From: Mucilaginibacter mallensis
Lineage (GTDB): Bacteria; Bacteroidota; Bacteroidia; Sphingobacteriales; Sphingobacteriaceae
Reading direction: 5' to 3'
DNA: 64,000 bases
Assembly: GCF_900105165.1 (NCBI RefSeq)
Contig: NZ_LT629740.1
Coordinates: 1,922,001 to 1,986,000, forward strand
Below the pieces are notes generated by a model, which worked only from the letters and a program-made list of their open reading frames with translations, was not told the origin of the DNA and did no database searches. This document shows, piece by piece, positions 55,510 through 63,358 of this stretch (position 1 is the stretch's first letter; every line of letters begins with the position of its first letter). Position numbers and translations under genes: made by a program.

Positions 55510-58500
55510 ATGAAAAAAATTAGACTTAAACTTAGGAGTAGTCTGTCTTGTCTGATGTTGTTGCTTTTGATGATTTTACCAGCTATGAGTTTTGCTCAGG
55601 GAGGTAAGATAGCTATAAAAGGAACAGTAAAAGACACATTCGGAGTAACTCTGCCTGGCGTTACCGTTGTAATAAAGGGGACGAGCCTGGGAACTCAAAC
55701 CGCAACAGACGGTACCTTCTCTATTAGCGCTCCTGCTGATGCTACACTTGTATTTAGTTATTTGGGATTTGATAGCAGGGAAATAGCAATTGCCAATAAG
55801 GGCGATATAAGTGTTGTAATGACAAGCAATAACAAGGCATTGGATGATGTAGTTGTTGTAGGTTATGGTACACAGAAAAAGGAAAATTTAACCGGCTCAA
55901 TAGCAGTTGTAAATGTAAAGGACGCTGATAAGAGAACAACCTTTGATGTAGCCCGCGAATTACAGGGACAGGTTGCCGGTGTTGAAGTAAATGGCTCAGG
56001 AGTACCGGGAGAAGGTGTTACCATACATATACATGGTGTAAGTTCATTAACTAACAACAACCCATTATACGTAATTGATGGTGTGCCAACCATGACCCCA
56101 TTTGATTTCCCTACAGGCGATATTGAAACCATACAGATAATTAAGGATGCATCGGCAAGTGCTATATATGGTTTTCGTGCAGGTGCAGGTGTTATACTTA
56201 TCACCACTAAAAAAGGCAAGAACGGGCCACTGAAAATTAGTTATAATGCTTACTTCGGTGAGCAAAAGAACCCTAAAGAGTTATCAGTTACTGATAGGTT
56301 AGGGTATCAAAAAATTGCCGATGCCGCTGAAACCAATGCCGGCATATCATTAGCGCCGGGTAATGACCCAACATCAAGCAGCTATATATCTAATGTAAAT
56401 ACCAATTGGCAAAAGGCAGCATTTAAAACCGGCTATACTCAAAACCATGATCTTGGTTTTTCAGGCGGTAATGAATCTGCTGCATACAGTGTAAACTTTG
56501 GTTACTATAATCAAACAGGAACAGTAGTAGCCGGGCCATATTACAAACGTTATAATATGAGTGCGAATCTGCAGGGCAAAAAAGGTATATTCTCATACGG
56601 TGCTAAAATGGCTTATACAGAAGCTTATTACCGTAACCTGGCATATCCAAGGCTGCATGGTACCGGTAACGAGATCGTAGATTTAATTACGGCCATACCA
56701 ACTATGCCTGTTTATGACGCATCGCGCTTAGGTGGCTATGGCGGTGTTGATCAAAACACACAAAGGGCTATCTCACTAAACATGATCGGCGTAAATAACC
56801 TGATCACTAATGAAAGTCAGCACGACCGTTTTTTAGGTTCAGCATGGGCGAATGTAGAGATCATAAAGAATTTAAATTACCATATAGCTGTTAGCTATGA
56901 CAGAACCGATTACCGTAATTTTTATTTCGAGCCAACTTATGACCTAGGCTGGTTTTATCCAAGTGTAAATGCTTATTACAGCGATGCAAGGGGAGAACCT
57001 TTTACATCATTAATTGAGCAAACCTTAAGCTACAAGATTAATGCGGGGAAACACCATGTTGAAGTGCTTGCGGGTACAGCCTATCAAAAAGATAGTAATA
57101 ATACTATTTTAGGCGAGGCTACTAATCTTCAGCAGCCATATTTATATGCATTTGATAACGTAAGTAACACTACCGAGAAAACTGTATTTGGTAACAGCGG
57201 GGTGCGTTATTTGTACTCACCTATTTTCGGTCGTATGAACTACGATTATGACGGGCGTTACCTGTTAACAGCCAATTACCGTCGTGATGGTTCATCACAA
57301 CTTACACCACAGTACCGTTATGGTAATTTTTACGGTATATCAGCAGGATGGAATATTGCCAAAGAGCATTTTATACAATTGCCGGAGCAGATCTCCTTGT
57401 TAAAGTTGCGTGCAGGTTATGGTATATTGGGTAATATAGAAGCTTTAAGTTATTATCCTTACCAAACAGTTGTAAACTCAAATGCCAGTTACGTATTTGG
57501 TAATACGCTTGCGAATGGTACTACCCAAACACAGGTATTTTCCCAGGATAACCAATGGGAGAAAAAAGCAACCAAAAATATCGGCATTGATGCAAACCTT
57601 TTTAATGACAGGTTAACATTTACTGCTGAGTATTATAATGATAAAATCACGGGTATACTTTTAGCAGTACCTATTCCATTATCGGTAGGCGCAACAAATG
57701 TGCCTGTGGTTAATGCTGCAACATTTACTAACCAGGGGATAGATCTTAGCGTAGCTTACCATAGCAAACCACAAGGTGGCTTCCATTATGATATCAGCGC
57801 TAACGCATCAACACTTAAAAATAAAGTATTATCATTAGGTAACGGCAATAACCCAATATATGGTGCATATAGCAAAACAGCAGTAGGCGGCGAGGTTGGT
57901 GAGCTTTATGGCTATGTTTCGCAAGGTATATTCCAAAATGCAGCCGATTTAAAAAATCATGCAACGCAGATTGGCGCTACAGTGGGTGATGAGAAATTCA
58001 AGGATATAAACGGCGATGGCCAGATCACTGATGCCGACCAAACTTACCTGGGATCGGCTATACCTAAATTTTACTTCGGATTTAACTTCAGCGCAACTTA
58101 TAAAGCCTTTGATGCCTCTTTCTTTATACAGGGAAATACCGGCAGTAAAATAGCAGATGGCGTTTACCAGGCATTAATGACGGGTCAGTATACAAATGCA
58201 TCAACTGATGAATTAAATTTCTGGACACCTACTAATACCAATACCAACGTGCCAAGGCCGGTAATAGGTGACCCTAACGGTAACAACAGAAATTCAGACC
58301 GCTTTGTACAGAGTGGCTCATATGCACGCCTGCAAACCGCGCAATTAGGCTATACTATTCCTTCATCAATATTAAACAGAACGCATGCGCTTAAATCTTT
58401 CCGTATTTACTTATCGGGCCAAAACTTATTTACCATAACAAAATACAAAGGTTTTGATCCTGATTACATAAACGATGGAACTATTAACAGGGGCTTTGAT

Positions 58501-58557
58501 TATGGATCATTCCCTAATCCACGCACATTATTAGTTGGCGTACAAGTAGGTCTTTAA
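55510..58557 (+). CDS. SusC-like TonB-dependent outer-membrane transporter, arabinan locus
   Basis: Outer-membrane arabino-oligosaccharide importer, 1015 residues from the preferred ATG at 55510. The frame opens further up at 55426, but only the 55510 start puts the signal peptide (SCLMLLLLMILPAMSFAQ) at the N terminus and lies downstream of the promoter. A CarboxypepD-regulatory-like domain (about 36-115), a plug domain with VVVGYGTQKKENLTGSIAVV and IIKDASASAIYGFRAGAGV, and a beta barrel ending in LLVGVQVGL follow. The ending is Leu rather than the aromatic residue usual for outer-membrane barrels. SusD begins 29 bp later. Confidence 0.95.
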   Translation: MKKIRLKLRSSLSCLMLLLLMILPAMSFAQGGKIAIKGTVKDTFGVTLPGVTVVIKGTSLGTQTATDGTFSISAPADATLVFSYLGFDSREIAIANKGDISVVMTSNNKALDDVVVVGYGTQKKENLTGSIAVVNVKDADKRTTFDVARELQGQVAGVEVNGSGVPGEGVTIHIHGVSSLTNNNPLYVIDGVPTMTPFDFPTGDIETIQIIKDASASAIYGFRAGAGVILITTKKGKNGPLKISYNAYFGEQKNPKELSVTDRLGYQKIADAAETNAGISLAPGNDPTSSSYISNVNTNWQKAAFKTGYTQNHDLGFSGGNESAAYSVNFGYYNQTGTVVAGPYYKRYNMSANLQGKKGIFSYGAKMAYTEAYYRNLAYPRLHGTGNEIVDLITAIPTMPVYDASRLGGYGGVDQNTQRAISLNMIGVNNLITNESQHDRFLGSAWANVEIIKNLNYHIAVSYDRTDYRNFYFEPTYDLGWFYPSVNAYYSDARGEPFTSLIEQTLSYKINAGKHHVEVLAGTAYQKDSNNTILGEATNLQQPYLYAFDNVSNTTEKTVFGNSGVRYLYSPIFGRMNYDYDGRYLLTANYRRDGSSQLTPQYRYGNFYGISAGWNIAKEHFIQLPEQISLLKLRAGYGILGNIEALSYYPYQTVVNSNASYVFGNTLANGTTQTQVFSQDNQWEKKATKNIGIDANLFNDRLTFTAEYYNDKITGILLAVPIPLSVGATNVPVVNAATFTNQGIDLSVAYHSKPQGGFHYDISANASTLKNKVLSLGNGNNPIYGAYSKTAVGGEVGELYGYVSQGIFQNAADLKNHATQIGATVGDEKFKDINGDGQITDADQTYLGSAIPKFYFGFNFSATYKAFDASFFIQGNTGSKIADGVYQALMTGQYTNASTDELNFWTPTNTNTNVPRPVIGDPNGNNRNSDRFVQSGSYARLQTAQLGYTIPSSILNRTHALKSFRIYLSGQNLFTITKYKGFDPDYINDGTINRGFDYGSFPNPRTLLVGVQVGL

Positions 58558-58586
58558 TATTTAACAATTATTAATATTTCATTCAA

Positions 58587-60146
58587 ATGAAAAATATATA
58601 TAGTAAAGGAATAGCAGCTTTAATAGCACTGTCATTTATAACAGCAAGCTGTAAAAAGAGTAGTTTGGATACAGTAAATCCAAATGCTCAAACCACTCAA
58701 ACATTTTGGAAAACATCAAGTGATGCGGTAGCAGGTATTAACGCCGTTTACGGAAGTTTAATAATCGATGGATCATACATGCGCTTTTCGCCCGTGATAG
58801 AAAACACACGTGGGGACGATGTAACCAGTAATAGTCCCTGGGATCAGATCTATAACTGCGGAAAGTTTAACTTAGCGTCCAGCGGTTTTACATCGTCTAT
58901 TGCATGGACAGCATATTACCAGGGTATTTTACGTGCCAATGAGGTTATCGCCTATGTGCCCGCCATCTCAATGGATGCTGATCTTAAAAACCGCGTATTA
59001 GGGCAGGCATACTTTTTAAGGGCTCTGTATTACTTCCACTTAACAGATTTTTATAAGAACATACCAATGCCGCTTGCTCCACCTGCATCAACAACTGATT
59101 ACCTGCAAAAACAGGTAGCGCAGGCTGATGTTTGGCAACAGGTAATAAGCGACTTTAAACAGGCTGCAAATTTACTGCCGGTGAGTTATGCTACATTAAC
59201 TACTGTTGATAATCAGGTGGGCAGAGCAACAAAAGGTGCAGCAATGGCCTACTTAGGTAAAACCTATTTGTTTACAAAGGATTACACCGATGCTGCCACT
59301 CAATTTAAAGCAGTAATGAACCTTGGTGTTTATAGTTTGATGCCGAATTATTATGACAACTTTTTTTTAAATGCAGAGAACAATGCCGAATCGGTATTTG
59401 AAGTTCAATTTTCACGTGATGCCGGGGGAACTGACCTTGGTTGGGGTGGTGAGCCGGAATCAGGCTGGGGCCGTACATCAGCACGTGCGGTAACCTTCGG
59501 TGCTGCAAGTTTTGGTTTTGGCGATGTGCAGCCATCACAGGCACTTTATAATGATTATATGCAGGAGCCAACAGCAGCAGGTGGTGTTGATCCACGCCTT
59601 GATGTAAGTATGTTCTATAATAAACCGGGTGAAACTTTGTATGGAGTAAGTTTTCAGGTTGCCTATGCAAACAGCTCGTCATTAAACCAGTTGTGGTGCC
59701 ATAAATATGAAAATAGCGAAGATGGTTTTGCAAATGAGTACGACTGGCGTTCAGGTATTAATGAGCGTTTAATGCGTTACTCAGATGTATTGCTGATGTA
59801 TGCTGAATGTTTAAACGAATTAGGTAGCACCAGTGATGCATATCCATATATCCAGCAGGTGCGCAGCCGTGTAGGATTGGCTGATCTGGCAACTGTTAAA
59901 CCAGGCTTGACACAGGCGGAAATGCGCGATCAGATAGCACACGAAAGGTTCCTTGAATTTTCACTGGAAGGTCACCGTTTTGATGATATTTTACGCTGGG
60001 GATGGTTACAGGATCCTGTCAAGCTTGCATTCCTGAAATCAAGGGACCCTGAGTTTAACACTTATACTCCTGGACGTGAATATCTGCCAATACCATTAAA
60101 TGATATTGAAACCAATCCTAATTTAAAACAGAACGCAAGTTATTAA
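58587..60146 (+). CDS. SusD-like surface glycan-binding lipoprotein, arabinan locus
   Basis: SusD/RagB lipoprotein of 519 residues. Lipobox FITASC (Cys22). The helical core shows ILRANEVIAYVPAI, LGQAYFLRALYYFHLTDFYKNIPM and GRATKGAAMAYLGKTYL. The C-terminal RagB region has LMRYSDVLLMYAECLNELG, ERFLEFSLEGHRFDDILRWG and LNDIETNPNLKQNASY. It partners the preceding SusC. The operon ends in a terminator 27 bp later. Confidence 0.95.
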   Translation: MKNIYSKGIAALIALSFITASCKKSSLDTVNPNAQTTQTFWKTSSDAVAGINAVYGSLIIDGSYMRFSPVIENTRGDDVTSNSPWDQIYNCGKFNLASSGFTSSIAWTAYYQGILRANEVIAYVPAISMDADLKNRVLGQAYFLRALYYFHLTDFYKNIPMPLAPPASTTDYLQKQVAQADVWQQVISDFKQAANLLPVSYATLTTVDNQVGRATKGAAMAYLGKTYLFTKDYTDAATQFKAVMNLGVYSLMPNYYDNFFLNAENNAESVFEVQFSRDAGGTDLGWGGEPESGWGRTSARAVTFGAASFGFGDVQPSQALYNDYMQEPTAAGGVDPRLDVSMFYNKPGETLYGVSFQVAYANSSSLNQLWCHKYENSEDGFANEYDWRSGINERLMRYSDVLLMYAECLNELGSTSDAYPYIQQVRSRVGLADLATVKPGLTQAEMRDQIAHERFLEFSLEGHRFDDILRWGWLQDPVKLAFLKSRDPEFNTYTPGREYLPIPLNDIETNPNLKQNASY

Positions 60147-60172
60147 TATAGTTTAGGTAGTTAATTTAATGT

Positions 60173-60206
60173 AGCTGCACCTTGTTAAGGGGTGCAGCTT
60201 TTTTTG
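60173..60206 (+). terminator. Rho-independent terminator after the second susCD pair
   Basis: Stem AGCTGCACC / GGTGCAGCT with a 9-base loop, followed by a seven-T run. It closes the arabinan locus. Confidence 0.92.
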
Positions 60207-60280
60207 TGGATAATAATAGTTTATGCTATCCCGGTACAATTCTTGCACCACAATGATTGTAAATTAAAACATATTGTATT

Positions 60281-60463
60281 ATGAAAAATCAGGAAGGTTT
60301 TAAAAACAACAACAATGGGCAAGGGCAGCCAAAATCCGATCGTGCCTTTACTAACCAGAATGAAAGGTTAAAGGAAAAGGGAATTAGTAATTCCGGCGGA
60401 CAACGGTCTGATCAAACATCCAACAAATACAGTGCTCATAAACCTGAGCATAAAAAAGGCTAA
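60281..60463 (+). CDS. Small hydrophilic Asn/Gln/Lys-rich protein of unknown function
   Basis: Sixty-residue protein, strongly hydrophilic and low in complexity (GFKNNNNGQGQPKSDR near the start, HKPEHKKG at the end), with no Cys, no Trp and no hydrophobic segment. It is likely disordered. Support for a real gene: it is flanked by a terminator upstream and a perfect bidirectional terminator immediately after its stop, and its composition is unlike a random frame. It could be a stress-related or DNA/RNA-associated small protein, but no family is recognised. Confidence 0.6.
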   Translation: MKNQEGFKNNNNGQGQPKSDRAFTNQNERLKEKGISNSGGQRSDQTSNKYSAHKPEHKKG

Positions 60464-60464
60464 T

Positions 60465-60505
60465 AACAATAAAGGCTCTGGTATTATACCAGAGCCTTTA
60501 TTGTT
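60465..60505. terminator. Perfect bidirectional terminator
   Basis: Twenty-base arms (60465-60484 and 60486-60505) around a single T, with AACAATAAAGGCTCTGGTAT as the left arm. It separates the small hydrophilic gene (+) from the FMN reductase (-). Confidence 0.92.
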
Positions 60506-60529
60506 AATTGTTATTGATTACTTTTTAAA

Positions 60530-61099
60530 TTATATATCTTCTTTTATAGCTTTTAAGCCTTTTGTCCAGCGTACAAGTTCTTTCAGCATTAAAGCTGCTG
60601 AGTTGATAAGCAGTTCATTAGGTACAAACTCATCATCTTCATTCAAAAACTGGTTGTAAGCTGGTATAGTTACCGACTCAGCCAAACCAATAATTTTTAA
60701 TGAAAGCAGGTCGGGTTTCAGGTTTGATATTGCCCTTACACCGGCAAATGGCCCTATTGAATAACTTACAATACCGGCTGGTTTGTAGGCCCATTCATGT
60801 ACCAGGTATTCCAAAGCATTTTTAAGCGGCGCAGGGTAGCTGTAATCGTATTCGGCGGTTACAAAAATAAAGGCATCTGCTTCTTCAATTTTAGCGCTCC
60901 ATTGCTTGGTATATTCATGCTCATATTGTTTAAGGCGCGGGTGTACGGGTTCGTTCATCAATGGCAGGTTTATTTCGCCCAGATCTAAAAGTTCTACTTC
61001 AAAACCATGTTTTTGTGCTACATCGGCTATCCATTTGGCTATCACAGGGCCTTTTCTGCCTGGTCTTATTGTTGATGAAATTACTTTTACTTTATACAT
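60530..61099 (-). CDS. NADPH-dependent FMN reductase family protein
   Basis: Flavodoxin-like oxidoreductase of 189 residues that binds FMN and reduces it or a quinone/azo substrate with NAD(P)H. ISSTIRPGRKGPVIAKWI forms the N-terminal phosphate-binding loop. FIFVTAEYDYSYPAPLKNALEYLVHEW is the signature flavin-contact region, and IVSYSIGPFAGVRA follows. It is downstream of an HxlR-type regulator on the same strand with 137 bp between them, so the regulator probably controls it in response to redox or electrophile stress. Confidence 0.9.
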   Translation of the reverse strand: MYKVKVISSTIRPGRKGPVIAKWIADVAQKHGFEVELLDLGEINLPLMNEPVHPRLKQYEHEYTKQWSAKIEEADAFIFVTAEYDYSYPAPLKNALEYLVHEWAYKPAGIVSYSIGPFAGVRAISNLKPDLLSLKIIGLAESVTIPAYNQFLNEDDEFVPNELLINSAALMLKELVRWTKGLKAIKEDI

Positions 61100-61236
61100 T
61101 GTTATAAATATTTTTCTGTTGGATTATTAGGCTGCAAATTTCACAATATTTTGCCTTGTATGTTGTAACATATAATAATATGATACAAGTTTTACAAAAT
61201 AAAACTTACGCTGATTATTAATATTAGAGAGGATAA

Positions 61237-61611
61237 TTATTGTGCTTTGCTTGTTTCTACAATATGTTTGCGGTGCTGTATACCCCAAAGTCTTAATTCA
61301 TTCATAATGCTGCCCAGGCTGGCGCTATAAGGTGTAAGCTCATAGGTTACGGTAACCGGCGTAGTATTGAAAACTTTTCGCTCAACAAAACCATTTAGTT
61401 CAAGCTCTTTTAGTTCTTTTGATAATACTTTTGGTGTAATGGTTTGCAGGTCGCGCTGTATTTCCTTGAATCGTTTTGCTCCATCAACCAAAGCCACAAT
61501 TATTAATAGTTTCCATTTACCATTCAAAGCGTAAAGCGCATCTTTTATAGCATTTATACTTGCAGCGCAGGCTTCTTTGTTGGGTGGGCGGTTAATGGTA
61601 TCTGTAAGCAT
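61237..61611 (-). CDS. HxlR-family transcriptional regulator
   Basis: Winged-helix DNA-binding protein of 124 residues. The conserved Cys sits near the N terminus (KEACAASINAIKDALYAL) and is a redox or electrophile sensor in some relatives. The core GKWKLLIIVALVDGAKRFKEIQRDL and ITPKVLSKELKELELNGFVER is the HxlR helix-turn-helix. The ORF extends upstream to 61767, but that would give a hydrophobic, unrelated N terminus overlapping the divergent tetR gene. The ATG at 61611 gives normal family length. It diverges from tetR over 122 bp. Confidence 0.88.
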   Translation of the reverse strand: MLTDTINRPPNKEACAASINAIKDALYALNGKWKLLIIVALVDGAKRFKEIQRDLQTITPKVLSKELKELELNGFVERKVFNTTPVTVTYELTPYSASLGSIMNELRLWGIQHRKHIVETSKAQ

Positions 61612-61711
61612 CTTGATGATATCTAAAAGTATAGTAGTATCTTTTGGATAGCAAAGGTAACCTATTAGTATCAAAATACGAAATTGCATGTGGATCAGTA
61701 TTGATAGTATA

Positions 61712-61725
61712 ATACCATTTGGTAT
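61712..61725. promoter_or_regulatory. TetR operator, site 1 (in front of the tetR gene)
   Basis: ATACCA-TT-TGGTAT is a perfect-arm palindrome 9 bp before the TetR start codon. Its core matches the larger palindrome before the SDR gene. The -7-like word TATATTTG overlaps its right edge (61723-61730). Confidence 0.7.
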
Positions 61726-61733
61726 ATTTGTAT

Positions 61734-62336
61734 ATGGAAAACAAACTGTCAAAAGCCGACCGTACACGCCAGTTCATTATTGAAACTACTGCCGGTATTT
61801 TTAATATGAAAGGTTATGCGGGTACTTCCATGTCTGACATTACCGAGGCTACCGGATTAACAAAAGGCAGCATATACGGTAACTTTGGCAATAAGGAAGA
61901 TGTGGCACTGGCTGTGTTTGATCATAATTATAGTAAGGTTAGTCAGGTTATACAGCAACGTATACAACAGGCAACCACCTACCATGACAAGCTAATGGTT
62001 TATGCCCAGGTATATGACCAGTTTACACGAGGTTCGTTTCCTGTTGGTGGCTGCCCTGTGCTTAATACAGCTATTGAGGCTGATGACACCAATAGCCTGC
62101 TAAAAGACCGCGCGGCAAAGGCCGTATTAAAATGGAAAAAAACTATACAGGATCTTATACAAGGTGGTGTTGCTGCAGGCGAGTTTAAAGAAGGCCTTGA
62201 TCATACACAGATAGCCTTATCAATAATTGCTTTGATAGAAGGCGCTATAATGATAGCTAAAGTAACGAACAGCCAAAGCAATATGGATAAAATAATGCAG
62301 ACTGTTGAGCTATTGATCAACCAGATGAAAGCATAA
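61734..62336 (+). CDS. TetR/AcrR-family transcriptional regulator
   Basis: Regulator of 200 residues with an N-terminal helix-turn-helix (about residues 10-60, GTSMSDITEATGLTKGSIYGNFGNKEDV) and a ligand-binding helical C-terminal domain with a GGCPVLNTAIEADD motif. It probably represses itself and the downstream SDR gene, because the palindrome ATACCAnnTGGTAT lies before both. The ATG at 61734 is preferred over a TTG at 61719 that falls inside the operator. The inducer is unknown. Confidence 0.9.
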   Translation: MENKLSKADRTRQFIIETTAGIFNMKGYAGTSMSDITEATGLTKGSIYGNFGNKEDVALAVFDHNYSKVSQVIQQRIQQATTYHDKLMVYAQVYDQFTRGSFPVGGCPVLNTAIEADDTNSLLKDRAAKAVLKWKKTIQDLIQGGVAAGEFKEGLDHTQIALSIIALIEGAIMIAKVTNSQSNMDKIMQTVELLINQMKA

Positions 62337-62345
62337 AAAATTTGA

Positions 62346-62375
62346 CATAAAATATACCAATTGGTATATTTTATG
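62346..62375. promoter_or_regulatory. TetR operator, site 2 (30-bp perfect palindrome before the SDR gene)
   Basis: Perfect 15+15 palindrome centred between 62360 and 62361, with core ATACCAATTGGTAT (62354-62367) matching operator site 1. It begins 10 bp after the TetR stop and ends 57 bp before the SDR ATG, covering the likely promoter. Confidence 0.8.
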
Positions 62376-62431
62376 ATGTAATATTGTGCATTATTTCAAA
62401 CATATCAACAACAATATTAAAAACCAATAAA

Positions 62432-63175
62432 ATGAATATTTCAAATAAAACAGTACTAATAACCGGCGGAGGTTCTGGCATCGGTTTCCAGATCGCTAAG
62501 CTATTAACTGAAAAAGGCAACAAAGTAATCATCACCGGCAGGAGCGAAGCAAGGCTTAAAAATGCAGCCGCTAAGTTGAACAATGTGGGTATTTTTGCCT
62601 GTGACATTACTAAAGAGGAAGATGTAAACAAACTGGTAAATTTTTTAGCCATCAATTATCCGGGTTTAGATGTATTGATAAATAATGCGGGTCAGGCATC
62701 AGTATATCAGCTATTGCCTGGTGCAATAGCCTATGCAAATGCAAGCGCCGAAATATTGACGAATTACCTTGCTGTACTTCGTTTAACAGATCATTTACTG
62801 CCTGTACTTGAAAAACAAAAGGAAGCCGCTATTGTAAACGTAACTTCCGTTTTAGCTATAGCGCCATCATACGATGTGCCTACCTATTCGGCAAGTAAAG
62901 CGGCTTTGCATTCCTATACACAGGCTTTACGCTTCTCATTGGCAAAAACAACCGCTATAAAGGTATTTGAATTGATGCCGCCATTAGTTGATACCGAGTT
63001 TTCACAGGATATCGGCGGCAGTAACGGCATCCCGCCACAACAGGTGGCTGAAGAACTGGTACATGCTTTTGAAAATGATATTGAAGAGATCCATGTAGGG
63101 TTTACTGCCCAGTTTTATGATGCGTATTTAAAATCGCCTAAGGATGCGTTTTTGATGCTGAATTCAAGGAGGTAA
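62432..63175 (+). CDS. SDR-family oxidoreductase
   Basis: Short-chain dehydrogenase/reductase of 247 residues. The NAD(P)-binding motif is TGGGSGIG, NNAG is present, and the catalytic residues appear as VNVTSVL (Ser) and YSASK (Tyr, Lys). The overall pattern is DltE/YxnA-like. The substrate is unknown. The upstream 30-bp palindrome and the TetR gene make this a one-regulator, one-enzyme module. The ORF can be extended to a TTG at 62384, but the ATG at 62432 is preferred because it gives a normal SDR start just before KTVLITGG. Confidence 0.9.
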   Translation: MNISNKTVLITGGGSGIGFQIAKLLTEKGNKVIITGRSEARLKNAAAKLNNVGIFACDITKEEDVNKLVNFLAINYPGLDVLINNAGQASVYQLLPGAIAYANASAEILTNYLAVLRLTDHLLPVLEKQKEAAIVNVTSVLAIAPSYDVPTYSASKAALHSYTQALRFSLAKTTAIKVFELMPPLVDTEFSQDIGGSNGIPPQQVAEELVHAFENDIEEIHVGFTAQFYDAYLKSPKDAFLMLNSRR

Positions 63176-63193
63176 TTACTCTTATTATAATAA

Positions 63194-63278
63194 ATTGTCA
63201 TTCTGAACGATAGCGAAGAATCTTAGCACGCGTTTATACATGGTGGTAAGTTTCTTCGCTATCGCTCAGAATGACAAT
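63194..63278. repeat. Long hairpin of the GTCATTCTGAG type
   Basis: 27-base arms (63194-63220 and 63252-63278) with one mismatch: ATTGTCATTCTGAACGATAG left, paired with ATCGCTCAGAATGACAAT right. It shares the GTCAT.CTGA word with the hairpins at 27095 and the 140-bp elements, and lies between convergent genes. Confidence 0.8.
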
Positions 63279-63303
63279 TGGGTTTAGTGACAGGGGCATA
63301 AAC

Positions 63304-63340
63304 AAAAATAGCGATGGGTTTCAAACCCATCGCTATTTTT
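63304..63340. terminator. Bidirectional terminator between the SDR and fabF genes
   Basis: Perfect 18-base arms AAAAATAGCGATGGGTTT / AAACCCATCGCTATTTTT around a single C, with A and T runs at the ends. It serves both convergent genes. Confidence 0.93.
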
Positions 63341-63358
63341 TATGATTGAAAATTTAAC

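Noticed and set aside
59305..59733. 142-codon minus-strand open frame within the second susD-like gene
   Set aside because: Rich in His, Gln and Pro with no homology pattern; it overlaps a real SusD gene completely.
61612..61767. N-terminal extension of the HxlR protein to 176 residues
   Set aside because: It overlaps the divergent tetR gene and its operator and gives a length far above the family norm.
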